Part shown: piece by piece, positions 33,630 to 43,628 of the stretch
Layout of the letters: the number at the start of each line of letters is the position of its first letter
Numbering within the stretch: the stretch's first letter is position 1
Assembly (NCBI GenBank): GCA_944321365.1
Contig: CALULA010000006.1
Coordinates: forward strand, 1 to 64,000
Direction of reading: 5' to 3'
DNA: 64,000 nt
Source: an uncultured Paraprevotella sp.
GTDB lineage: Bacteria > Bacteroidota > Bacteroidia > Bacteroidales > Bacteroidaceae
The notes under the pieces: model-generated
What the model saw: only the letters and a program-made list of their open reading frames with translations
Told to the model about the DNA's origin: nothing
The model's database searches: none
Made by a program: the position numbers and the translations under genes

Positions 33630-35183
33630 TTACAACGGGATGTTGCCGTGCTTCTTGGCCGGGTTGGCCATGCTCTTGGTTTTCAGCTGTGCCAGGGCGC
33701 GGATGATGCGGAAGCGCGTGTTGCGCGGCTCGATGACGTCGTCGATGTAACCATACTTGGCGGCCTGATAGGGATTGGTGAAGAGCTTGTTGTATTCTGC
33801 TTCCTTCTCGGCCAGAAATGCTTTCGGGTCAGCGGCTTCCTTGGCTTCCTTTGCATAGAGTACGGCCACGGCACCTTCGGCGCCCATCACGGCAATCTCG
33901 GCTGACGGCCATGCGTAGTTCAGGTCTCCGCGCAGCTGTTTGCAGCTCATCACGATGTGCGAGCCGCCGTAGCTCTTGCGAAGTGTCACTGTCACTTTGG
34001 GCACGGTAGCCTCACCGTAAGCGTACAACAGCTTGGCGCCGTGCAGGATGACAGCATTATACTCTTGCCCTGTACCCGGCAGGAATCCCGGCACATCCAC
34101 CAAGGTGACAAGCGGGATATTGAAAGCGTCGCAGAAGCGTACGAAACGCGCTCCCTTGCGGCTGGCGTTGCAGTCGAGCACACCGGCGTAGCATTTCGGC
34201 TGGTTAGCCACGATGCCCACACTCTGGCCGTTGAAACGGGCAAAGCCGATAATGATGTTGCATGCGTAGTCTTTCTGCACTTCCAGGAACTCACCATTGT
34301 CTACGATGGCCCCGATCACTTCGTACATGTCGTAGGCTTTGTTCGGATTGTCGGGAATGATTTCGTTCAGGAAGTCTTCCACGCGGTTGATGGGGTCTGT
34401 GCATTCCACATGAGGAGCCTCCTCCATGTTGTTCTGCGGGATGTAGCTCAGCAGGGTGCGGATTAAGGCCAGGCCTTCCTCTTCGGTCTGTGCCGTGAAG
34501 TGCGTCACGCCCGATTTCGTGGCATGCACGCTGGCACCGCCCAGGTCTTCTTGCGAGACATCCTCACCCGTTACGGTCTTCACCACTTTCGGGCCGGTGA
34601 GGAACATGTACGATGTTCCCTCCATCATCAGCGTGAAGTCCGTCAGGGCAGGAGAGTAGACCGCGCCGCCCGCGCAAGGTCCGAAGATGCCTGAAATCTG
34701 GGGAATCACACCGGAGGCCATGATGTTGCGCTGGAATATCTCGGCAAATCCGCCCAGCGCATTGATGCCCTCCTGTATGCGTGCGCCGCCGGAGTCGTTC
34801 AGTCCGATGCAGGGTGCGCCCATCTTCATGGCCTGATCCATCACTTTGCAGATTTTCTCGGCCATGGTCTCCGACAGCGAACCGCCGTTGACGGTGAAGT
34901 CTTGTGCAAAGACGTACACCAGACGTCCGTCTATCGTACCGCTTCCGGTCACCACGCCGTCGCCCAGATACTGTTTCTTCTCCATGCCGAAGTTCGTACA
35001 GCGGTGCAGCTTGAACATGTCCATCTCCTCGAAGCTGCCTTCGTCGAGCAGCATGTCTATACGCTCGCGTGCCGTATACTTGCCTTTGGCGTGCTGTTTC
35101 TCAATGGCTTTCTCGCCACCTCCCATACGTGCTTTGGCACGCAGTTCCACTAACTCTTTGATTTTTTCTGTCTGTACACTCAT
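33630..35183 (-). CDS. mmdA: Acyl-CoA carboxyltransferase, methylmalonyl-CoA decarboxylase alpha / propionyl-CoA carboxylase beta subunit
   Basis: A 517-residue carboxyltransferase of the crotonase-like tandem fold. Recognised from [105 protein letters not shown] and [13 protein letters not shown]. It moves CO2 between methylmalonyl-CoA and carrier-bound biotin, part of succinate-to-propionate metabolism. The ATG at 35181-35183 gives the usual length; 33 upstream codons were discarded. It is preceded by the epimerase gene after 163 bases on the same strand. Whether it works as decarboxylase or carboxylase depends on partner subunits not all present here. Confidence 0.92.
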   Translation of the reverse strand: MSVQTEKIKELVELRAKARMGGGEKAIEKQHAKGKYTARERIDMLLDEGSFEEMDMFKLHRCTNFGMEKKQYLGDGVVTGSGTIDGRLVYVFAQDFTVNGGSLSETMAEKICKVMDQAMKMGAPCIGLNDSGGARIQEGINALGGFAEIFQRNIMASGVIPQISGIFGPCAGGAVYSPALTDFTLMMEGTSYMFLTGPKVVKTVTGEDVSQEDLGGASVHATKSGVTHFTAQTEEEGLALIRTLLSYIPQNNMEEAPHVECTDPINRVEDFLNEIIPDNPNKAYDMYEVIGAIVDNGEFLEVQKDYACNIIIGFARFNGQSVGIVANQPKCYAGVLDCNASRKGARFVRFCDAFNIPLVTLVDVPGFLPGTGQEYNAVILHGAKLLYAYGEATVPKVTVTLRKSYGGSHIVMSCKQLRGDLNYAWPSAEIAVMGAEGAVAVLYAKEAKEAADPKAFLAEKEAEYNKLFTNPYQAAKYGYIDDVIEPRNTRFRIIRALAQLKTKSMANPAKKHGNIPL

Positions 35184-35346
35184 AATGTGTCGTTTTTTTC
35201 TTGCTGTTTTCAGGAAAAGGCCGTCCTTATAAACACTCAACCAGCGGAATGCTTCTCGTGGAAGCCGTTCCGCCGGTGGCATGTCGGGTCAGGACGACCC
35301 TTATATCGGAATATGAAAGAACTTTCGGAAAAGTCATTCCACCCGT

Positions 35347-35751
35347 TTAATGTTCACAAAGTTCGGTCAGTATGCCGCAGGTCGATTTCGGATGCAGGAA
35401 AGCAATCTGCAGTTTTTCTGCTCCCGGTCGCGGGGCCTTGTCAATCAGCCGGATGCCTTTCCCGTCGCATTCAGCCAGTGCGTTGGCCACGCCGTCTTCT
35501 ATGCAGAATGCCACGTGGTGCACGCCGCGTCCGCCTTTTTCAAGGAATTTGGCTATGGCGCTCTCAGGACTTGTCGGTTCCAGCAGCTCGATTTTCACCT
35601 CTCCTACTTTCAGGAATGCGGTCTTTACCTTTTGGTCCTCCACTTCTTCGATGTTGTAGCACTTCAGTCCCAGTACGTTTTCAAAGTAAGGCAGCGCAGC
35701 TTCGATGCTTTCCACGGCGATGCCCAGATGCTCGATATGTGATATTTTCAT
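35347..35751 (-). CDS. mce: Methylmalonyl-CoA epimerase
   Basis: A 134-residue vicinal-oxygen-chelate enzyme that interconverts (R)- and (S)-methylmalonyl-CoA. The fold's two beta-alpha-beta-beta-beta repeats are visible: HIEHLGIAVESIEAALPYFENVLGL and GVHHVAFCIEDGVANALAECDGKGI, with KIELLEPTSPESAIAKFLEKGGRG between. The metal ligands would be His in HLG, His in VHH and Glu in IELLEP. It leads the cluster mce, mmdA, small protein, biotin carrier, the propionate pathway set of gut Bacteroidales. Confidence 0.94.
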   Translation of the reverse strand: MKISHIEHLGIAVESIEAALPYFENVLGLKCYNIEEVEDQKVKTAFLKVGEVKIELLEPTSPESAIAKFLEKGGRGVHHVAFCIEDGVANALAECDGKGIRLIDKAPRPGAEKLQIAFLHPKSTCGILTELCEH

Positions 35752-35798
35752 GACTTGTGAATTTAAATGTCTGCACGCCGTGCGTGCTTATCGTCTGG

Positions 35799-35830
35799 CA
35801 AAAGTACACAAATTGTGGCTAATCCGGAAA
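35799..35830 (-). promoter_or_regulatory. Putative promoter of the mce-mmdA cluster
   Basis: On the minus strand TTTC (35827-35830), a 20-base spacer and TACTTTTG (35799-35806) match the Bacteroidetes -33/-7 pattern with one mismatch. It lies about 48 bases before the mce start. Confidence 0.6.
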
Positions 35831-35955
35831 TAATCAGGCTGATTTTTTTGCCTGGGCGTTTTCTCTTTTCCGCATTTTGCCTTGCGGCATGTCGCACTGC
35901 AAGTGTTTGCCTGTGGCCATGTATGGCTTCAGGTTGAGCGATGCAGCCGCCGTTC

Positions 35956-36029
35956 TTGCGCAAAAACGGCGGCGGTCTTGCGCAAGAATGACTGCGTTTT
36001 TGCGCAAGAAATTCTCCGCTGTTCCGCAG
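35956..36029. repeat. 22-bp-period TTGCGCAA array D
   Basis: Exact TTGCGCAA copies start at 35956, 35978 and 36000, spaced exactly 22 bases. In-phase weaker matches occur on both sides: TTGAGCGA at 35934 and TTCCGCAG at 36022. The copy at 35978 extends to TCTTGCGCAAGAA. The array lies in the divergent region between mce and the MATE gene; no sigma-54-type promoter with correct spacing was seen next to it. Confidence 0.9.
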
Positions 36030-36190
36030 TCTGTTTTTTCTGTCGTCCGTGCCGGTCGCGGGAGCGTGCGGCGTGTGCCGGGCGGTGATGTGTTGCGGCG
36101 GGCCGGTCCGTAATCGGCAGAAATGGCGGTCTTGCGCTTCTCTGTTTTGCCTGAAATGCTTAACTTTGCACGATTTAAGTGAAAAAACGG

Positions 36191-37546
36191 ATGAACAATC
36201 TGTATGAAGAGCGGTTGGGAACAGACCGCATGCTGCCGTTGGTGTTCAGGATGGCTTTGCCTGCTGTGGCTGCCCAGATCGTCAACCTTTTATATAATAT
36301 AGTGGACCGCATCTACATCGGTCACATTCCGGGCATCGGTACGGATGCTTTGGCCGGTATCGGGGTGACCGGTTCGGTCATCATCCTGATTTCTGCGTTC
36401 TCTTCCATTGTCGGCGCGGGCGGTGCGCCGCTGGCGGCCATTGCGCTGGGGCAGGGCGACCGTGAGCGTGCGGGCAAGATTCTGGGTAACGGACTGGTGC
36501 TGCTGGTGCTTTTCACCGTGTTGACCTCTGCGTCGGCCTATCTGGCGATGGAGCCTTTGCTGTTGCTTGTCGGCGCGTCGGAACATACGCTTCCTTATGC
36601 CGTGGATTATCTGTCGGTCTATCTGCTGGGCACGCTGTTCGTGGAGGTTTCGGTGGGCCTGAACGCTTTCATCAACACGCAGGGGCGTCCGGCCATAGCG
36701 ATGTGGTCGGTGGTCATCGGGGCTATGCTGAACATCGGACTGGACCCGCTGTTCATCTTCACCTTCGGCATGGGCGTGAAGGGGGCGGCCCTGGCTACGG
36801 TCATCTCACAGGCTTGCAGTGCCCTGTGGGTGCTGCTGTTCCTGACGTCGCGCAAGGCTTCGCTCAGGCTGGAGCGGAAATATTTGCGGACGGACCGGAA
36901 AATTGTGCTGGCGACGCTGGCTCTTGGCGTGTCGCCCTTCATCATGGCCAGTACGGAGAGCCTGGTGGGCTTCGTACTCAACAGCAGCCTGAAGGCCTAC
37001 GGTGACATCTATATCAGTGCGCTGACCATCATGCAGAGTGCGATGCTGGCGGTCAGTGTGCCCCTGACCGGTTTTGCGCAGGGCTTCATCCCCATTGTGA
37101 GCTACAATTATGGCCATGGCAACCGCGAGCGTGTGAAGGAGTGTTTCCGCATCGTGCTGGCGGTGATGTTCACGTTCAATTTTGTGCTGGTGATGTTCAT
37201 GATTCTGTTCCCGCATGTCGTGGCCTCCGCTTTCACGTCCGACGGCAGGCTCATCGCCACCGTGGAGCAGACCCTGCCGTTGTTTCTGGCCGGTATGACC
37301 ATCTTCGGGCTGCAGCGTTCCTGCCAGAACATGTTCGTGGCACTGGGGCAGGCCGGGGTGTCGGTCTTTATCGCCCTGCTGCGCAAGGTGTTTCTGCTGG
37401 TGCCTCTGGCCCTGCTGCTGCCCCGGTGGTGGGGGATGCAGGGTGTTTTTGCCGCAGAGAGCATTTCCGATGCCACGGCAGCCTTGTGCTGTACGCTGAT
37501 TTTTGTCTGGCAGTTTCCCCGGATTCTGCGACATGTCAAAGGCTGA
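36191..37546 (+). CDS. MATE family efflux transporter
   Basis: A 451-residue polytopic inner-membrane protein with about twelve hydrophobic helices, the family norm. MATE features include LPLVFRMALPAVAAQIVNLLYNIVDRIYIGHI at the start, LAGIGVTGSVIILISAFSSIVGAGGAPL, and the repeated pattern in the second half (QSAMLAVSVPLTGFAQGFIPIVSYNYGHGNRERV). Such proteins export cationic drugs, dyes or metabolites in exchange for protons or sodium; the substrate is not predictable. The ATG at 36191 was chosen over a GTG four codons upstream. The gene stands alone, with a -7-like box 23 bases upstream. Confidence 0.92.
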   Translation: MNNLYEERLGTDRMLPLVFRMALPAVAAQIVNLLYNIVDRIYIGHIPGIGTDALAGIGVTGSVIILISAFSSIVGAGGAPLAAIALGQGDRERAGKILGNGLVLLVLFTVLTSASAYLAMEPLLLLVGASEHTLPYAVDYLSVYLLGTLFVEVSVGLNAFINTQGRPAIAMWSVVIGAMLNIGLDPLFIFTFGMGVKGAALATVISQACSALWVLLFLTSRKASLRLERKYLRTDRKIVLATLALGVSPFIMASTESLVGFVLNSSLKAYGDIYISALTIMQSAMLAVSVPLTGFAQGFIPIVSYNYGHGNRERVKECFRIVLAVMFTFNFVLVMFMILFPHVVASAFTSDGRLIATVEQTLPLFLAGMTIFGLQRSCQNMFVALGQAGVSVFIALLRKVFLLVPLALLLPRWWGMQGVFAAESISDATAALCCTLIFVWQFPRILRHVKG

Positions 37547-37620
37547 CAAAAAAGTGCCGATGGGTGAAATTGCCCTTGTTTTTGTTCCAAAATGTCGTAG
37601 GTAGATTGATAATATTGTAT

Positions 37621-37628
37621 TATTTTTG
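37621..37628 (+). promoter_or_regulatory. Putative -7 box before the GH31 gene
   Basis: TATTTTTG matches TAnnTTTG, 85 bases before the start codon that opens the polysaccharide locus. A properly spaced -33 was not found. Confidence 0.4.
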
Positions 37629-37713
37629 CAATCGTGGGCTGCGGGATGCTGCGATGTGGTGATGGCGGTGCGGCCTTTCGCGTTTTTGTAGAATCAATAA
37701 TTTGTTTGATACG

Positions 37714-40248
37714 ATGAAGAACTTTTTTTTCAGTCGCCGGGCGACCGGTGTCGTCCGTTGGGGACGGAAAATCCTGTGCGGCACTTTGCTGTGTTGCTCT
37801 TTCTATAGTATGCAGGCCGATGAGGTGCATTACACGCAGTTGCAGAACGGCTACCGCTTCCGCTGTGCCGACGGCCTGATGCGGGTGGACTTCGTTGCGC
37901 CGGACATCGTGCGCGTACGTTATACAAAAGAGGCGGATTTCTTAGGTAACGGTACGATTGTGTGCGTGCACCGTTCTGAGGAATATGTCCCTTTCCGGAC
38001 CGAAAGGCGCGAGGGCAGTCTGTCGCTCCGCTCGGACAGCCTGCAGGTGGACATCGACCTGCAGACCTGTGCGCTGACTTATCGCGATGCCCGTACGGGG
38101 CGTCTGTTGTTGGCTGAGTATGCGGGCCGTCCGCGCGAGGGGGAGAAGGTTTTCCAGGAAAAGATAGTCTACGACCCCGCCACACGCCGCATGGAAAAGA
38201 CGGCCGACGGGGAGAAAGAGGTGATGGACGTGCTGCGGCGCGACACGGTGGGCTACACCTGGAAGTTCAGGAACTATTACGACTTTGCGGAGGGCGAGGC
38301 ACTCTACGGCCTGGGCTGTCACATGGAGGACGCACTGGACCTGCGCGGCAAGAAGATTTATCTGTGCCAGCACAACCTGAAGGAGATGGTGCCCGTGCTG
38401 AACTCCACGGCCGGTTACGGTCTGCTTTTCGATGCCGGGTGCGCCATGGTGTACGATGACAGCGGGACCGACGGAGGCTACATGCAGCTGGAAGCCGCCC
38501 GCGAGATAGACTATTATTTCATGAAAGGGGCATCGCTGGACAAGGTGATTGGCAATTACCGCCGCCTGACGGGGCGTAATCCGCTCATGCCCCGCTACCT
38601 GTTCGGCTACGTGCAGTCCAAGGAGCGTTACCGCAGTTCGGCGGAAATCATCCGTACGGTAGAGGAATACCGCCGTCGCGAGGTGCCACTGGATGTGATA
38701 GTGCAGGACTGGAACTATTGGCCGCAGGGATGGGGCTATATAAAGATGGACCGCAGGTATTATCCCAGTCCGCGCAACCTGGCCGATTCGGTGCATGCGC
38801 TGAATGCCAAACTGATGGTGTCCATCTGGCCCAATCCCACCAACTGTCCGCAGACCAAGGATTTTGCCGCGCGCGGCTTCATGCTGGAGCGTTCGGTTTA
38901 TGACGCTTTCAACCCGCTGGCGCGGGCACACTACTGGAAGTATGCCAACGATGAGTTCTTCAGCAACGGTTTCGACGCCTGGTGGTGCGACTGTACGGAA
39001 CCGCTGGATGCCGACTGGCGTGCCATGCCGGAGGGCTACGGCTGGGACAGTCATGAGGAACGCTGGCGGAAGAATGCCGACTTGTTGAGTTCCGAACTGG
39101 GCGCGGAGCGGAGCAGTCTGTTCTCGCTCTATCATTCCAAAGGGCTTTACGAGAACCAGCGGGCTACGACGGACCGCAAGCGCGTGGTGAACCTCACGCG
39201 CTCCAGCTTTGCCGGCCAGCAGCGTTACGGCACCATCACGTGGAACGGTGACACACATGCCTCGTGGAAGTCGTTTGCCCAGCAGATTCCCCAGGGGCTG
39301 AACTTCATGGCGGCGGGCTGTCCGTACTGGACGCTGGACATCGGCTCTTTCTTCGTCCGTAAGGGACGGGAGTGGTTCCGTAACGGTGACTTTCAGGACG
39401 GCGTGGCCGACATGGGCTACAGGGAGTACTATGTGCGCATGTTGCAGTTCGGGGCATTCCTGCCCATGTTCCGCAGCCACGGGACGGACACACCCCGTGA
39501 GATCTGGCAGTTCGGCAAGCCCGGCGAACCGTTCTACGACAGCATCCTGAAGATGATACGCCTGCGCTATACCCTTATACCTTATATATATAGTATGGCC
39601 GGTGCGGTCACGTTCGACGACTATACGATGAGCCGCCTGCTGGCCTTTGACTTCCCGCACGACAGCCGGGCACTGGACGTCAAGGATGAGTTCATGTTCG
39701 GTCCGGCCTTCCTGGTCTGCCCCGTCACCCGTCCCATGTTCTACGACAAAGGGTCCGTGGAACTGCAGGGCACGTCAAAGACCCGTAGCGTCTATCTGCC
39801 CAAGGGAGCGGAATGGACCGACTTCTGGACCGGGAAGCACTATGCGGGCGGACAGGAGATCGAGGCCGCCGCGCCGCTGGACAAACTGCCGCTTTTCGTC
39901 CGCTGCGGGTCTATCGTTCCGATGGGACCGGTGGTGCAGCACACCGGCGAACTGCCCGGAAAGGAGCTCACTATCCGGGTCTATCCGGGGCGCGATGCCG
40001 CTTTCGAGCTGTATGAGGACGCGGGAGACAGCTACGATTATGAGCATGGCCGCTACTCCACCATCCGTATGGAGTGGGACGACAGCCGCCGCGTGCTGAC
40101 CCTCGGTGAGCGGCAGGGTGAGTTCGACGGCATGGAGAAATCTCGTTCTTTCCGCATCGTGCTGGTCGGTGATGTCCGTGACGGTGAGCCGGAAAGTAAG
40201 GGAGTACAGGTCCGTTACGACGGAAAAGAGTTGGAATGTCGTCTATGA
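37714..40248 (+). CDS. Glycoside hydrolase family 31 enzyme
   Basis: An 844-residue exported retaining alpha-glycosidase (alpha-xylosidase or alpha-glucosidase type). The N-terminal signal precedes a beta-sandwich; the catalytic barrel spans about 280-600 with LDVIVQDWNYWPQGWG, SIWPNPTNCPQTKDF, the nucleophile motif DAWWCDCTEP (Asp426) and the acid/base motif TWNGDTHASW (Asp513). GSIVPMGPVVQHTGE and LYEDAGDSYDYEHG mark the C-terminal domains. The DWNYWPQGWG aspect resembles alpha-xylosidases, but specificity is not certain. It opens a run of six plus-strand carbohydrate enzymes with gaps of about 30-115 bases. Confidence 0.9.
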   Translation: MKNFFFSRRATGVVRWGRKILCGTLLCCSFYSMQADEVHYTQLQNGYRFRCADGLMRVDFVAPDIVRVRYTKEADFLGNGTIVCVHRSEEYVPFRTERREGSLSLRSDSLQVDIDLQTCALTYRDARTGRLLLAEYAGRPREGEKVFQEKIVYDPATRRMEKTADGEKEVMDVLRRDTVGYTWKFRNYYDFAEGEALYGLGCHMEDALDLRGKKIYLCQHNLKEMVPVLNSTAGYGLLFDAGCAMVYDDSGTDGGYMQLEAAREIDYYFMKGASLDKVIGNYRRLTGRNPLMPRYLFGYVQSKERYRSSAEIIRTVEEYRRREVPLDVIVQDWNYWPQGWGYIKMDRRYYPSPRNLADSVHALNAKLMVSIWPNPTNCPQTKDFAARGFMLERSVYDAFNPLARAHYWKYANDEFFSNGFDAWWCDCTEPLDADWRAMPEGYGWDSHEERWRKNADLLSSELGAERSSLFSLYHSKGLYENQRATTDRKRVVNLTRSSFAGQQRYGTITWNGDTHASWKSFAQQIPQGLNFMAAGCPYWTLDIGSFFVRKGREWFRNGDFQDGVADMGYREYYVRMLQFGAFLPMFRSHGTDTPREIWQFGKPGEPFYDSILKMIRLRYTLIPYIYSMAGAVTFDDYTMSRLLAFDFPHDSRALDVKDEFMFGPAFLVCPVTRPMFYDKGSVELQGTSKTRSVYLPKGAEWTDFWTGKHYAGGQEIEAAAPLDKLPLFVRCGSIVPMGPVVQHTGELPGKELTIRVYPGRDAAFELYEDAGDSYDYEHGRYSTIRMEWDDSRRVLTLGERQGEFDGMEKSRSFRIVLVGDVRDGEPESKGVQVRYDGKELECRL

Positions 40249-40277
40249 ACAGTAGAATATCAAAGCATTGAGAAATC

Positions 40278-42134
40278 ATGAAGAAGCATTTTTTATGCCT
40301 CCTTGTGGGCTTTGCGGTGTGTCAGTTGGGGAGCTTGGGGTACGGAAAGGCGGAATCTTCCTTTGGGGTAAAATGCCATCCGTTCTCCGGTAAGGAGGTA
40401 GAACTGACCGCCTCGTGGGTCAGGCTGCGCGAAAGTCTGGACAGTGCTTTCCTGCAGTCTATCGAACCGGACCGGCTGCTGCACAATTTCAGGGTCACGG
40501 CCGGACTTCCGTCGTTGGCGAAACCGCTGGAGGGCTGGGAATCTCCCAAGGTGGGGCTGAGGGGCCATTTCGCAGGACATTATCTGTCGGCCTTGTCTGC
40601 CCTGGCCGAGAGGTATGGTGACGGGTGGGCTTCCCGCAGATTGGAATATATGGTGGATGAACTGTACAAATGCCAGCAGGCGCATGGGAATGGCTATCTG
40701 AGTGCATTCCCAGAGAAAGACTTGGAGATACTGGAGACGCGCTTCACTGGAGTGTGGGCACCTTATTACACGCTCCACAAAATCATGCAGGGCTTGCTGG
40801 ATGCCTATGTCAGGACAGGAAACCGCAAGGCCTATGGTATGGTGGAGGCCTTGGCGGACTATGTGGACGGCCGGATGTCGGAGCTGGAGCCGGAACGCAT
40901 CGCACGGATGATGTACACTGTGCAGGCAAATCCGCAAAACGAGGCAGGTGCCATGAATGAGGTGCTCTACGAACTGTATGGCATTTCGGGCAATCCCAGA
41001 CATCTCGCCCTGGCCGCCTGTTTTGATCCGGACTGGTTTCTGGAACCTTTGGTGAGGCACGAGGATATTCTGTCGGGCTTGCATGCCAACACGCATCTGG
41101 TTTTGGTCAATGGGTTTGCCCGACGTTACGAGGTCACGGGCGAGGAAAAGTACCGGGAGGCGGCAATGAATTTCTGGGAGATGCTCATGAGTGCGCATGT
41201 CTATGTGAACGGAACCAGCAGCGGGCCGCGCCCGGTGGCTACGACTCGCACCTCGATGACATCGGAGCATTGGGGCGAGCCGGGGCATCTCTGTAATACA
41301 TTGACCCGCGAGATTGCTGAAAGCTGCGTGACACATAATACACAGAAGTTGAATGCCTTCCTTTTTGGCTGGACCGGTAGTCCGTGCTATGCGGATGCTT
41401 ATATGAACACGTTCTACAACGGGGTGCTTCCTGTGCAGAGCGCGTCCACCGGGGCGTTTGTCTACCATCTGCCCTTGGGGTCTCCGCGGAATAAGAAATA
41501 CCTGAAGGAGAATGACTTTTACTGTTGCAGCGGGTCCAGTACAGAGGCCTTTGCCAAACTGAACAGCGGAATCTATTATCATGACGATTCGGCGGTGTAT
41601 GTGAACTTGTACGTGCCCTCCGTCCTGCATTGGGCGGATCGGAAAGTGCGGCTGGAGCAGACCGGTGGCTTCCCTGTGCAACCGGCTGTGGACTTCACCG
41701 TGTCGGTGCGCCGTCCGGTGGATTTCGTCCTGAAGCTGTTCATTCCGGCCTGGGCCGAGGGGGCGGTGGTGTCTGTAAACGGGGAGAAGCTGGACATGCC
41801 GGTGCAGCCGTCATCCTTCCTCCCCCTTTCAAGGCGTTGGACGGATGGTGACCGGGTGCGGGTGGACTTCCGTTATGCTTTCCGGCTGCAGTCCATGCCG
41901 GATAAGGAAAACATGCTGGCCGTGTTCTATGGTCCGATGTTGCTGGCCTTTGAAGCCCGTGAGGAAGTGATTCTGAAAGGAAACCGGGAGGAGATTCTTC
42001 GCGGACTGTCGCTCGTGGACGGTGAGGCCGGTCGCTTTGTCCTGCGGAACGGGGGACGTGAGTTCCGGCTTCGTCCTTTGTTTGACGTGGACCAGGAGTC
42101 TTACGGAGTGTATGCCACAATCCGCAACTATTGA
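40278..42134 (+). CDS. GH127/GH146-like beta-L-arabinofuranosidase (DUF1680 fold)
   Basis: A 618-residue exported protein with an (alpha/alpha)6 barrel. Family segments include DRLLHNFRVTAGLPS, GWESPKVGLRGHFAGHYLSALSALA, YTLHKIMQGLLDAY, SGLHANTHLVLVNGFARRYE, CVTHNTQKLNAFLFGWTG and FYCCSGSSTEAFAKL. GH127-type enzymes use a Cys nucleophile held by a zinc site, and the CCSGSS pair is in that position. Members remove beta-L-arabinofuranose from plant glycans; the exact linkage cannot be called. Signal peptide residues 1-25. The gene lies 29 bases after the GH31 gene and 30 before the next GH43 gene. Confidence 0.85.
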   Translation: MKKHFLCLLVGFAVCQLGSLGYGKAESSFGVKCHPFSGKEVELTASWVRLRESLDSAFLQSIEPDRLLHNFRVTAGLPSLAKPLEGWESPKVGLRGHFAGHYLSALSALAERYGDGWASRRLEYMVDELYKCQQAHGNGYLSAFPEKDLEILETRFTGVWAPYYTLHKIMQGLLDAYVRTGNRKAYGMVEALADYVDGRMSELEPERIARMMYTVQANPQNEAGAMNEVLYELYGISGNPRHLALAACFDPDWFLEPLVRHEDILSGLHANTHLVLVNGFARRYEVTGEEKYREAAMNFWEMLMSAHVYVNGTSSGPRPVATTRTSMTSEHWGEPGHLCNTLTREIAESCVTHNTQKLNAFLFGWTGSPCYADAYMNTFYNGVLPVQSASTGAFVYHLPLGSPRNKKYLKENDFYCCSGSSTEAFAKLNSGIYYHDDSAVYVNLYVPSVLHWADRKVRLEQTGGFPVQPAVDFTVSVRRPVDFVLKLFIPAWAEGAVVSVNGEKLDMPVQPSSFLPLSRRWTDGDRVRVDFRYAFRLQSMPDKENMLAVFYGPMLLAFEAREEVILKGNREEILRGLSLVDGEAGRFVLRNGGREFRLRPLFDVDQESYGVYATIRNY

Positions 42135-42164
42135 TGAGAAGTATCGTGTTTGGATTAATATAAA

Positions 42165-43562
42165 ATGAGAAAAAAGCAATTAAGTTTATGGCTGTCGGGC
42201 GGCTTGGCCGTAGTGGCCCTGCTGTCCGGATTCACGGACGGCCCGCAGCCTAAAAATATTTTCGGACATGCGCTGGTGCCCGACATGATAGCGGATGCCA
42301 GCATACAGGAAATCGACGGGGTGTTCTACTGCTACGCCACGACGGACGGTTATGGACAGGGGCTGAAAACGTCCGGTCCGCCGGTGGTGTGGAAGTCGGA
42401 GGACTTTGTGCACTGGAGTTTCAACGGCACGTATTTCCCCTCGGCGGCAAAAGAGAAGTACTGGGCGCCGAGCAAGGCCATTGCGGCCAACGGGAAATAC
42501 TATATCTATCCGACTATCAACGGATACATGTATCCGGCGGTGGCCGAAAGCCCGGACGGGCCGTTCCGTCTGGCCCGCGGGGAGGACCGGTTCCATAAGC
42601 CTTACACCTCGTCCACCTTGTTGCAGGTGAAAGACCCTTATGGCATCGATGCGGAAGTCTTTGTGGACGACGACGGACAGGCCTACGTGTTCTGGGGTCG
42701 TCGGCATGTGGGGCGGCTGGCGAGCGACATGATGACGGTGGATTCGGTCAACCGAGTCCTGACCACACCCCACAAACAGTATTCCGAAGGGCCTATCTTC
42801 TTCAAGCGTAAAGGCATATACTATTATCTGTACACCATCGGCGGGAGCGAGGCGTACCAGTACGCCTACATCATGAGCCGCGTGTCGCCGCTGGGCCCCT
42901 ATGAGTTTCCGGAGAATGACATCATCTCCACCACCAGCTATGCGCGTGGTGTGTTCGGACCGGGTCATGGATGCGTCTTCAATACGGACGAGGACCATTA
43001 TTATTTCGCTTTCCTGGAGTACGGTCGGGGCAGTACGAACCGGCAGACCTACGTGAACCGCATGGAGTTCAATGAGGACGGCACAATCCGGCCGGTAGAG
43101 GTCACGTTGGACGGTGTGGGGGCTTTGCGGAAGGTCAAACGGCGGAAGAGTCTGGAGATAGACAGTGTGTATGCCTCCAGCGTGGCGGAGCCGATGTTCA
43201 TCCGTCCTACAGCAGACTCCACTTGTCGCCGGACAGAGCATTTTGTACCGGAGTTTGCCGTGGACGGTGCCAACGGCTCGCGCTGGATGCCCGCCGCAGA
43301 CGATAAGGAGTCTTGGCTCGTAGCCGACTTGGGCAAGGTGCGCAAGGTGCGCCGCAGTGAGGTTTACTTTGTGCGTCCCACGGCGGGACATGCCTATCAG
43401 CTTGAGGGGTCTGCCGACGGCGTGACGTGGCAACCCTGTGGCGGACACACCGACGTGAGGATGCAGTCGCCGCATACGGACGACATCGGAAAACGGTTCC
43501 GCTATCTCAGAGTCAGGATTACGGAAGGCATTGCCGGTGTGTGGGAATGGAACATTTATTGA
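42165..43562 (+). CDS. GH43-like enzyme with C-terminal F5/8-type carbohydrate-binding domain
   Basis: A 465-residue exported protein. Residues about 25-325 form the five-bladed GH43-type propeller: ALVPDMIADASIQEIDGVFYCYATTDG with the candidate catalytic Asp, KYWAPSKAIAANGKYYIYPT, GIDAEVFVDDDGQAYVFWG and QYSEGPIFFKRKGIYYYLYT with the candidate acid Glu, then GPGHGCVFN. Residues about 345-465 are a discoidin-like domain (NGSRWMPAADDKESWLVADLGK, RYLRVRIT). Family activities include arabinofuranosidase, xylosidase and galactosidase; this one is not assignable. It belongs to the same gene run as its neighbours. Confidence 0.85.
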   Translation: MRKKQLSLWLSGGLAVVALLSGFTDGPQPKNIFGHALVPDMIADASIQEIDGVFYCYATTDGYGQGLKTSGPPVVWKSEDFVHWSFNGTYFPSAAKEKYWAPSKAIAANGKYYIYPTINGYMYPAVAESPDGPFRLARGEDRFHKPYTSSTLLQVKDPYGIDAEVFVDDDGQAYVFWGRRHVGRLASDMMTVDSVNRVLTTPHKQYSEGPIFFKRKGIYYYLYTIGGSEAYQYAYIMSRVSPLGPYEFPENDIISTTSYARGVFGPGHGCVFNTDEDHYYFAFLEYGRGSTNRQTYVNRMEFNEDGTIRPVEVTLDGVGALRKVKRRKSLEIDSVYASSVAEPMFIRPTADSTCRRTEHFVPEFAVDGANGSRWMPAADDKESWLVADLGKVRKVRRSEVYFVRPTAGHAYQLEGSADGVTWQPCGGHTDVRMQSPHTDDIGKRFRYLRVRITEGIAGVWEWNIY

Positions 43563-43628
43563 TTGCGGCCGGCAGGAATGCGCATGTTTGTGCCGGACGG
43601 AGTATATAACGTATAAAAAACAAGTAGT

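Larger units (their letters stand above)
35752..36190. other. Divergent intergenic region between mce and the MATE gene
   Basis: This 439-base region holds no supported gene. It contains the mce promoter (35799-35830), repeat array D (35956-36029) and a -7-like TAACTTTG (36161-36168) 23 bases before the MATE start. The right half is GC-rich without further recognisable features. Confidence 0.65.

Noticed and set aside
36080..36100. Possible sigma-54 promoter near array D
   Set aside because: The GG and GC pairs are 9 rather than 10 bases apart, and TGGCAC is not matched; the spacing rule is strict.
37942..39660. Minus-strand open frame of 572 codons antisense to the GH31 gene
   Set aside because: Shadow of the GH31 coding sequence; the GH31 catalytic motifs on the plus strand are unambiguous.
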